Shown here one piece after another: positions 14,462 to 18,944 of a stretch of DNA of 18,944 bases (within the stretch, counting starts at the first letter, position 1; each line of letters starts with the position of its first letter). The notes beneath the pieces are model-generated. The model had not been told where the DNA came from. It saw only the letters and a program-made list of their open reading frames with translations, and searched no databases. Source of the DNA: JBBQHM01 sp038323965 (lineage in GTDB: Bacteria > Verrucomicrobiota > Verrucomicrobiia > Chthoniobacterales > UBA10450); contig JBBQHM010000040.1 of the NCBI GenBank assembly GCA_038323965.1, positions 1 to 18,944 of the forward strand, in the 5' to 3' direction. The position numbers and the translations under genes are program-made.

Positions 14462-14955
14462 TCACCCGCCTGCGATCGCACCCATTATTACGAAAGGTTC
14501 GGCGCCTTTCGCTACCGCGTCGGGTAGCGGTGCATCCGGCAATTCGTGCGATAAATCCTCGCCGCAGGCGAAGAAGTGCACGAACGGGCGCCGCGCCTGC
14601 GACACGTGATCGCGCACCGTTCCTCGGAGGATCGGGTAAGCCGTTTCAAGGTGCCAGACGCGTTTGAACTCCCACGGATGTTGCGTGCCGTCGTACCACT
14701 GGTGAGTCCCGCCACGCCGTCGTAGGTAAACTCATTTCCGACAGGCTCCCAGGTTTTCCCACCGTCATTCGAACGCTGAATCTGCTGTCCAAACCAGCCG
14801 CTCGATTGCGATGCGTAAAGCCGGTTCGGATCAACGGGCGAACCTTTGACGTGATAAATTTCCAACTCGGCGAAATGCGGACCGTCAACTTTCCACTGTT
14901 CTCGTTTGGCATCCGCGGTGAGGACGAACGCCCCCTTCTTTGTTCCTACCAACAC
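14462..14955 (-). pseudogene. Fused, frameshifted remnant: BNR/sialidase-like repeat protein joined to a MoaD/ThiS-like tail
   Basis: The first part, from a GTG at 14955, reads VLVGTKKGAFVLTADAKR, then HVKGSPVDPNRLYASQSSGW, then RSNDGGKTWEPVGNEFTYDG. This is the N-terminus of a BNR/exo-alpha-sialidase-like beta-propeller protein of about 350 residues. Near 14707-14711 one base appears to be missing. In the next frame it continues THQWYDGTQHPWEFKRVWHLE, and then abruptly AYPILRGTVRDHVSQARRPF and FFACGEDLSHELPDAPLPDA, ending IMGAIAGG with a stop at 14462. That ending is the C-terminal half of a MoaD/ThiS-like small protein commonly encoded beside this propeller protein. So one deletion fused two neighbouring genes and a separate 1-bp change broke the frame. 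No function is expected. Confidence 0.8.
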
Positions 14956-14984
14956 TGGTACTCCGCTTATGAGTTCAGCTTTCT

Positions 14985-15013
14985 ATCCGCAGATTACGCA
15001 GATTTTTACGGAT
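14985..15013. repeat. Short ATCCGCAGATTACGCAGATT-type repeat
   Basis: Two direct copies of CGCAGATT (14988-14995 and 14997-15004) lie between inverted ends ATCCG (14985-14989) and CGGAT (15009-15013). It sits in the gap between AMSDH and the pseudogene. Similar phrases recur, from memory, in intergenic DNA of several bacterial groups. Its function is unknown. Confidence 0.45.
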
Positions 15014-15047
15014 CGGCATGCGGGTGCCGGCGACACCTGGTTCAGGG

Positions 15048-16505
15048 TCATTTCGCGATGCAGATGTTCTTTGGCTCGGTGAAGAAACGGAGCGCTTCAT
15101 TGCCGCCTTCGCGGCCGACGCCACTTTGCTTCATACCGCCGAAAGGAACGCGGAGGTCGCGCAGCATCCAGCAATTCACCCAGACCGTTCCGGTGTGAAT
15201 TTTTTCGGCGACGCGGTGGGCGCGACTCAGGTTTTGCGTCCAGACGCTTGAGGCGAGGCCGTAGTCGCAATCATTTGCGTAGCCGATCACTTCGTCTTCG
15301 GTGTCGAACGGTGTGATCGAGATCACCGGCCCAAAAATTTCCTCGCGGTTTACTCGGCACGCGACGGGCAAATCCGTGATGACGGTTGGTGGAAAAAAAT
15401 ATCCGTCGCGGCACCGATCGTTGATTGGCTCGGGCGAGGTGCCGCCGAGCGTTACCTCGCCGCCTTCCTGTTTCGCGAGATCGACATAGAACTTTACTTT
15501 TTCGAGCTGAGTCTTCGACACGATCGCGCCTTGTTCCGTCGCGGCCTCTAGCGGATCGCCCATCTTCAGTTTCGAAGTCTGTTCGACGAAACGTTTCACG
15601 AATTCCGGATACGCCGCGCGCTCTACGAACACGCGCGAACCGCAGAGACAGACCTGGCCCTGATTCGCGAACGAGGAGCGAACGCTGCCGGTAATCGCGG
15701 CCTCGAGATCAGCATCGGCGAAGATGATATTTGGATTCTTGCCGCCGAGCTCGAGCGACACCTTCTTGAACATCGGTGCGCACGATTCCGCGACTTTGCG
15801 GCCGGTCACCGTCCCGCCGGTGAATGAAATTGCGACGACTTTCGGGTGCGACGTAATGGCCGAACCGACGTTTTGTCCGGTACCATGCACCACGTTGAGA
15901 ACTCCGTCGGGCAGCCCGGCCTCGCGACAAATCTCGCACAGCAGCGACGCAGTCATCGGCGTCAGTTCGCTCGGCTTTGCGATCGCGGTGTTGCCGCACG
16001 CCAGCGCCGGCGCGATCTTCCAAGTCAGTAAATAAAGCGGCAAATTCCACGGCGCGATTAACCCGACCACGCCCAGCGGCGAACGCAGCGTGTAGTTAAA
16101 GGCGATGCCGTCCGTGATATGGGCTTCGGATTCGGTGTGAAGAATTGCGGTCGCGAAGAAGCGGAAATTGCTGGCCGCGCGCGGGATATCGAGGGAGCGG
16201 GCGAGGGAGATGGGCTTGCCAGTATCGATCGACTCGGCGCGCGCGAGTTTTTCCAAATCCCGCTCAATCAGGTCAGCAATGCGGAGGAGGATTCGCGATC
16301 GTTCTGCAGCCGGCGTCAGCGACCACGCCGGAAATGCATTCTCGGCCGCCGAAACCGCTAGCTCTACATCACGTGCATCGCTATCGGCGACTAGCGAATA
16401 TGGGTTGCCGGTCGCCGGTTCGATGTTGCCGATGTATCCGCCGCCAGCAGGCTCGACGAATTGCCCGCCGATGAAGTTACGGAGCCGTGTTAATGGAGCG
16501 GTCAT
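15048..16505 (-). CDS. amnC: 2-aminomuconic 6-semialdehyde dehydrogenase (AMSDH)
   Basis: An NAD+-dependent aldehyde dehydrogenase of 485 residues that oxidises 2-aminomuconate semialdehyde (the ACMSD product) to 2-aminomuconate. The ALDH landmarks are N154 in APWNLPLYLL, the Rossmann FTGGTVTGRKV segment (228-238), general base E252 in LELGGKNPN, catalytic C286 in NQGQVCLCGSRV, and EIFGPVI. The C-terminal MKQSGVGREGGNEALRFFTEPKNICI is characteristic of the AMSDH/2-hydroxymuconic semialdehyde dehydrogenase group (ALDH8-like). The hydroxymuconate enzyme is the main alternative, but the surrounding pathway favours the amino substrate. It is the first gene of the long minus-strand run. The start is ATG with no clear Shine-Dalgarno site. 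Confidence 0.9.
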   Translation of the reverse strand: MTAPLTRLRNFIGGQFVEPAGGGYIGNIEPATGNPYSLVADSDARDVELAVSAAENAFPAWSLTPAAERSRILLRIADLIERDLEKLARAESIDTGKPISLARSLDIPRAASNFRFFATAILHTESEAHITDGIAFNYTLRSPLGVVGLIAPWNLPLYLLTWKIAPALACGNTAIAKPSELTPMTASLLCEICREAGLPDGVLNVVHGTGQNVGSAITSHPKVVAISFTGGTVTGRKVAESCAPMFKKVSLELGGKNPNIIFADADLEAAITGSVRSSFANQGQVCLCGSRVFVERAAYPEFVKRFVEQTSKLKMGDPLEAATEQGAIVSKTQLEKVKFYVDLAKQEGGEVTLGGTSPEPINDRCRDGYFFPPTVITDLPVACRVNREEIFGPVISITPFDTEDEVIGYANDCDYGLASSVWTQNLSRAHRVAEKIHTGTVWVNCWMLRDLRVPFGGMKQSGVGREGGNEALRFFTEPKNICIAK

Positions 16506-16570
16506 TATTTACCGCTGCGATGGAACATGAGTGAGACCACTATTGCGAGCATCAACAACTAGCCGCGCAC

Positions 16571-17020
16571 AGCTATCGCAGCGTTCGTGGCGACGGCGCT
16601 CTGTCGCCGTTTGCGGACCGCCTGGTCTTCGAGCAAATCAGCAAGCAGGAAGGTGCCCACGTTTTATTCCTCAATACCGGACTTACCGGCATCGGCGGGT
16701 TTCCTCAGATAGCGCCGCAGTTCGATTTTACCGGCGGCGGTAAGTATGCGGGAGTGTTTTCGCATTACCGGACATTCCTCGAGCTTTCGCAAACGTTCGA
16801 GGATACAGGCGTCAAAGCTTACAAGGGCCAGGCGGGAAATCTCATTACGAGTAGCGCGCTCCTGACCGCCGCGCTGCGAATTCATTCCGTGGAAGCGCGG
16901 CACGCAGCCGAAATCAGACGGTTGCGCGGAGTGAAGGCGTGGGACGGTGCGTTTGACGAGGCGCTGAACAAAGAGCAAGTGCTCGCGATGGTCTCGCCGT
17001 TTATCCGGCAAAGGGCGTAA
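16571..17020 (+). pseudogene. Truncated ferritin-like (Ferritin_2/desiccation-related) protein
   Basis: One frame reads LSPFADRLVFEQISKQEGAHVLFLNT, then FDFTGGG, FEDTGVKAYKGQAGNLI, LTAALRIHSVEARHAAEIRRLRG and finally FDEALNKEQVLAMVSPFI before TAA. This is a ferritin-like four-helix domain protein of the Ferritin_2 group, with helix motifs carrying EQISKxExxH and HSVEARHA. The first helix (the usual ILNFALxLEYLE motif), the start codon and any signal peptide are missing. The linker normally found between the RRLRG motif and the FDE-L motif (some 40 residues) is almost absent. Both ends of the damage suggest a decayed gene, although a GTG at 16754 would give an 88-residue product. The frame is otherwise intact, so decay is recent or the product is a divergent short form. 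Confidence 0.7.
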
Positions 17021-17338
17021 GCTACGAGGACGGAGCGAAGTTCATTCTCCTCACCTTTAAGAACGACGAACTGGACAGCAAAGACAGTCATCTCACCGCA
17101 CCGCCGTCGATGCCCAGAGCAGGACTGAAGTCCGGCTGAGTGAGGGTCTCTTGGCAGCGCGCGCGTCTCGCGCCCGCATCACGCTAAATATCTGTCCGAG
17201 AACGACTCTCCACAGATTGTGCTTCCGATTTTTTATTCGGCGGGATAAATTCCGGCCGCACTGAAGGAGGTCCGCCGGACGAACGTTCAACTGACGCGAA
17301 AATGAAACCTGCTCGATAAACCCTTTCGCTTTTAACGC
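17021..17338. other. 318-bp gap without a confident gene
   Basis: No complete gene is seen. Frame 1 from about 17014 to 17143 is open and reads SYEDGAKFILLTFKNDELDSKDSHLT, which looks protein-like and may be the end of a lost gene, but I cannot name it. The rest is GC-rich, with no strong hairpin terminator and no clear promoter before the gene at 17339. Confidence 0.4.
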
Positions 17339-17755
17339 ATGTCAAACGGCGCCACACCACAACTGAGAGAATTTACCCGGCGACTTCTGGCTTACGAAGT
17401 GGCCTCGGGCAAACCCGGTAGCGCAAAAGATCCCGCGTCCTTTCGCGTTTGCGAGGAGCTCCGCCAACCGCTGGGCAAGCTCCTGGGCACCGGCGGATTT
17501 CACGCGCTCGTGTCTCGCGCTCTGGCGGTGGCCGGCGCGGAAGTTCCCTGGCTGCGCGCGCTCCAGATCAAGGCGGACGGATGTTGGGAGGGCCTGAACG
17601 AACTGGAGGGGAAACTTGACTCGCGCGCGATCGCCGAGGGCGAAGTCGTCCTCGTCTCGCAGTTACTCGCACTCTTGGTAACTTTCATTGGCTCGGCCTT
17701 AACGCTGCCGTTGTTGCACGATATTTGGCCGAAGATGGACGATCTGGATTTTTGA
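17339..17755 (+). CDS. Conserved hypothetical protein preceding a KaiC-like ATPase
   Basis: A 138-residue soluble protein with no signal peptide. It has an N-terminal helical part (QLREFTRRLLAYEVASGKPG, FRVCEELRQPLGKLLGTGGFHALVSRALAVAGAEVPWL) and a C-terminal hydrophobic stretch GEVVLVSQLLALLVTFIGSALTLPLLHDIWP (about 101-131) that could be one membrane helix or a buried core. I have seen this type of protein beside KaiC-like and histidine-kinase genes, but it has no assigned function. It ends 14 bp before the KaiC-like ATG, so the two form an operon. No Shine-Dalgarno site is evident before its ATG. Confidence 0.75.
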   Translation: MSNGATPQLREFTRRLLAYEVASGKPGSAKDPASFRVCEELRQPLGKLLGTGGFHALVSRALAVAGAEVPWLRALQIKADGCWEGLNELEGKLDSRAIAEGEVVLVSQLLALLVTFIGSALTLPLLHDIWPKMDDLDF

Positions 17756-17756
17756 A

Positions 17757-17763
17757 AAGGAGA
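17757..17763 (+). promoter_or_regulatory. Ribosome binding site of the KaiC-like gene
   Basis: AAGGAGA lies 6 bases before the ATG at 17770 and decides that start over later in-frame methionines. Confidence 0.8.
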
Positions 17764-17769
17764 AGGGCT

Positions 17770-18944
17770 ATGAAGAAAAATAAGATTCCCGCGCGCAAGT
17801 CGCCGAAGAAAGCGACGCAGTCGGAGAAAGTAAAAATCCGCCAACTGCCGACCGGTGTGCGCGGCCTGGACGAGATCGTGGGTGGCGGGCTGCCGGAATT
17901 CTCCTTCAACATCATCGCGGGCGCGCCGGGTTGCGGCAAGACCACGCTGGCGCATCAAATCATTTTCGCCAATGCGACCCCGCAGAAACCCGCGCTTTAT
18001 TTTACCGTCCTCGGCGAGCCCGCCATCAAAATGTTGCGCTACCAGCAACAATATTCCTTCTTCGACCCGGCCAAGTTGAATAAGTCCGTCCGGTTTATCA
18101 ACCTGACCGACGTGGTTCTGGAGAAGGATTTGGGCGGGGTGCTGGAGGAAATTGCCAGGGAAGTGCAGGCGTCCAATCCCAGCATCGTGGTGGTGGACTC
18201 CTTCCGCAGCGCGACGCGCAAAGCGTTGGCCGGGGAAAGCGAAATGGAACTGCAAGCCTTCGTCCAGCGCCTGGCCCTGCTTTTGACCAGTTGGGAAGCC
18301 ACCACGTTTCTGATCGGCGAATATTCCGAAGGGGAGATGCGCGACAATCCCGTGTTCACCGTGTGCGACGGCCTCTTCTGGCTCACCCAAAATGCGGAGC
18401 GCAATTCCGTGGTGCGGAAGTTGCAAATCATGAAGCTGCGCGGGCAGGAATCGGTGCCGGGGCTGCACACCGTCCGCATCACCGGCGACGGCTTGCAGGC
18501 ATTCTCGCGCACGCTGGGCATGGTCGGGAAAAAAGACAGGCCGCTCAAGCCTCGGCGTCTTTCCACCGGTATTCCCGAACTGGATCAGATGATGAACGGG
18601 GGCGTTCTGGAGGGCGACAGCATGCTGATCGCCGGCCCTTCCGGGACGGGGAAATCGGCACTGGCGACCCATTTTCTGGCCGAAGGTCTGCGCAATGGAG
18701 AGGCGGGCATCGCGGCAATCTTTGAGGAACGCCCGAAAGGCTACGCGGCGCGGGCCAACGCTTTTGGCCTGGACCTGGAGACGCCGCAAAAGAATGGAAA
18801 GCTCGAAATGCTTTACCTGCGTCCGCTGGACCTCTCAGTGGATGAAACGATGCAGGAAATTCTCGATGCGGTGAAAAGGCTCGGTGCGAAGCGGCTGGTG
18901 ATTGATTCGCTGGTGGGCTTCGAGATGGCGCTGGCGCCCGGTTT
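17770..18944 (+). CDS. KaiC-like two-domain RecA-fold ATPase (3' end outside the window)
   Basis: An incomplete gene; the window holds about 391 residues. After a basic N-terminal tail (1-20) come two RecA/KaiC domains. Domain 1 (about 21-255) has TGVRGLDEIVGGGLPE (28-43), Walker A GAPGCGKTT (51-59) and Walker B IVVVDSF. Domain 2 (about 262 on) has TGIPELDQMMNGGV, Walker A GPSGTGKS (289-296) and the paired glutamates in FEERPKGY. In domain 1 the KaiC EE pair is replaced by GE (G82-E83 in VLGEP), which is usual for the non-cyanobacterial KaiC-like group. The region that would carry the autophosphorylation residues lies beyond the end. Without KaiA or KaiB nearby, a clock role should not be assumed; a signalling ATPase is more likely. 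Confidence 0.92.
   Translation, partial: MKKNKIPARKSPKKATQSEKVKIRQLPTGVRGLDEIVGGGLPEFSFNIIAGAPGCGKTTLAHQIIFANATPQKPALYFTVLGEPAIKMLRYQQQYSFFDPAKLNKSVRFINLTDVVLEKDLGGVLEEIAREVQASNPSIVVVDSFRSATRKALAGESEMELQAFVQRLALLLTSWEATTFLIGEYSEGEMRDNPVFTVCDGLFWLTQNAERNSVVRKLQIMKLRGQESVPGLHTVRITGDGLQAFSRTLGMVGKKDRPLKPRRLSTGIPELDQMMNGGVLEGDSMLIAGPSGTGKSALATHFLAEGLRNGEAGIAAIFEERPKGYAARANAFGLDLETPQKNGKLEMLYLRPLDLSVDETMQEILDAVKRLGAKRLVIDSLVGFEMALAPG

Noticed and set aside
17500..18789. Long minus-strand open frame (429 codons) opposite the KaiC-like gene
   Set aside because: It is rich in His, Gln and Arg with no recognisable domain, while the plus strand has two clear Walker motifs; it is a GC-driven shadow.
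17770..18944. Circadian clock gene kaiC
   Set aside because: No kaiA or kaiB nearby and domain 1 lacks the EE pair of true KaiC; the looser KaiC-like label is safer.
1..18944. CRISPR array, tRNA/rRNA genes, integrase or transposase
   Set aside because: No regularly spaced repeats, no RNA gene signatures and no recombinase-like protein were seen; the metal island has no visible mobility gene.

Overview
The window is a piece of bacterial chromosome of moderately high GC. It has long co-directional gene runs, several decaying gene remnants and short hairpin repeats between genes. The mix suggests a soil or freshwater Gram-negative bacterium: bacterial and eukaryote-like kynureninases side by side, an RND copper pump with a TolC-type outer-membrane partner, a KaiC-like ATPase, and hairpins of the TGTCATCCTGAGC and TTGTAGGGCA kind. 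Verrucomicrobiota (Chthoniobacterales/Udaeobacter-like) or Acidobacteriota would fit. That is inference from gene content, because there is no rRNA or other marker here.

Layout. (1) 76-3132: a divergent pair, with a bacterial-type kynureninase on the minus strand and 3-hydroxyanthranilate dioxygenase plus ACMS decarboxylase on the plus strand. (2) 3142-4449: a tight plus-strand metal-response operon under a MerR-type promoter with a 20-bp spacer. It encodes a small thioredoxin-fold protein, a MerR regulator and a MerC-like membrane protein fused to a Cys-rich GDCCVxC tail. A flavin-monooxygenase fragment follows. (3) 4854-11296, minus strand: CusA, CusB and CusC-type subunits of a Cu(I)/Ag(I) efflux pump, preceded by a small exported Cys-rich protein. 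A 117-bp imperfect palindrome sits between cusB and cusA. (4) 11335-16505, minus strand: kynurenine 3-monooxygenase, a second eukaryote-like kynureninase, a RidA-type 2-aminomuconate deaminase, a fused and frameshifted pseudogene, and 2-aminomuconic semialdehyde dehydrogenase. (5) 16571-18944, plus strand: a broken ferritin-like gene, about 320 bp without a clear gene, then a small hypothetical protein and a two-domain KaiC-like ATPase that runs off the end.

How the genes work together. Blocks 1 and 4 carry the kynurenine to 3-hydroxykynurenine to 3-hydroxyanthranilate to aminomuconate catabolic route: KMO, KynU, HAO, ACMSD, AMSDH, deaminase. Tryptophan 2,3-dioxygenase, kynurenine formamidase and the steps after aminomuconate deamination are not in the window. 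Two kynureninases carry different substrate-pocket residues, so the locus may handle both kynurenine (to anthranilate) and 3-hydroxykynurenine (to 3-hydroxyanthranilate). The pathway is split by about 8 kb of metal-handling genes, which looks like an insertion or rearrangement. From AMSDH to CusA every gene lies on the minus strand. The most distinctive piece is the thioredoxin-like/MerR/MerC-GDCCVxC operon, which has no MerA or MerP.
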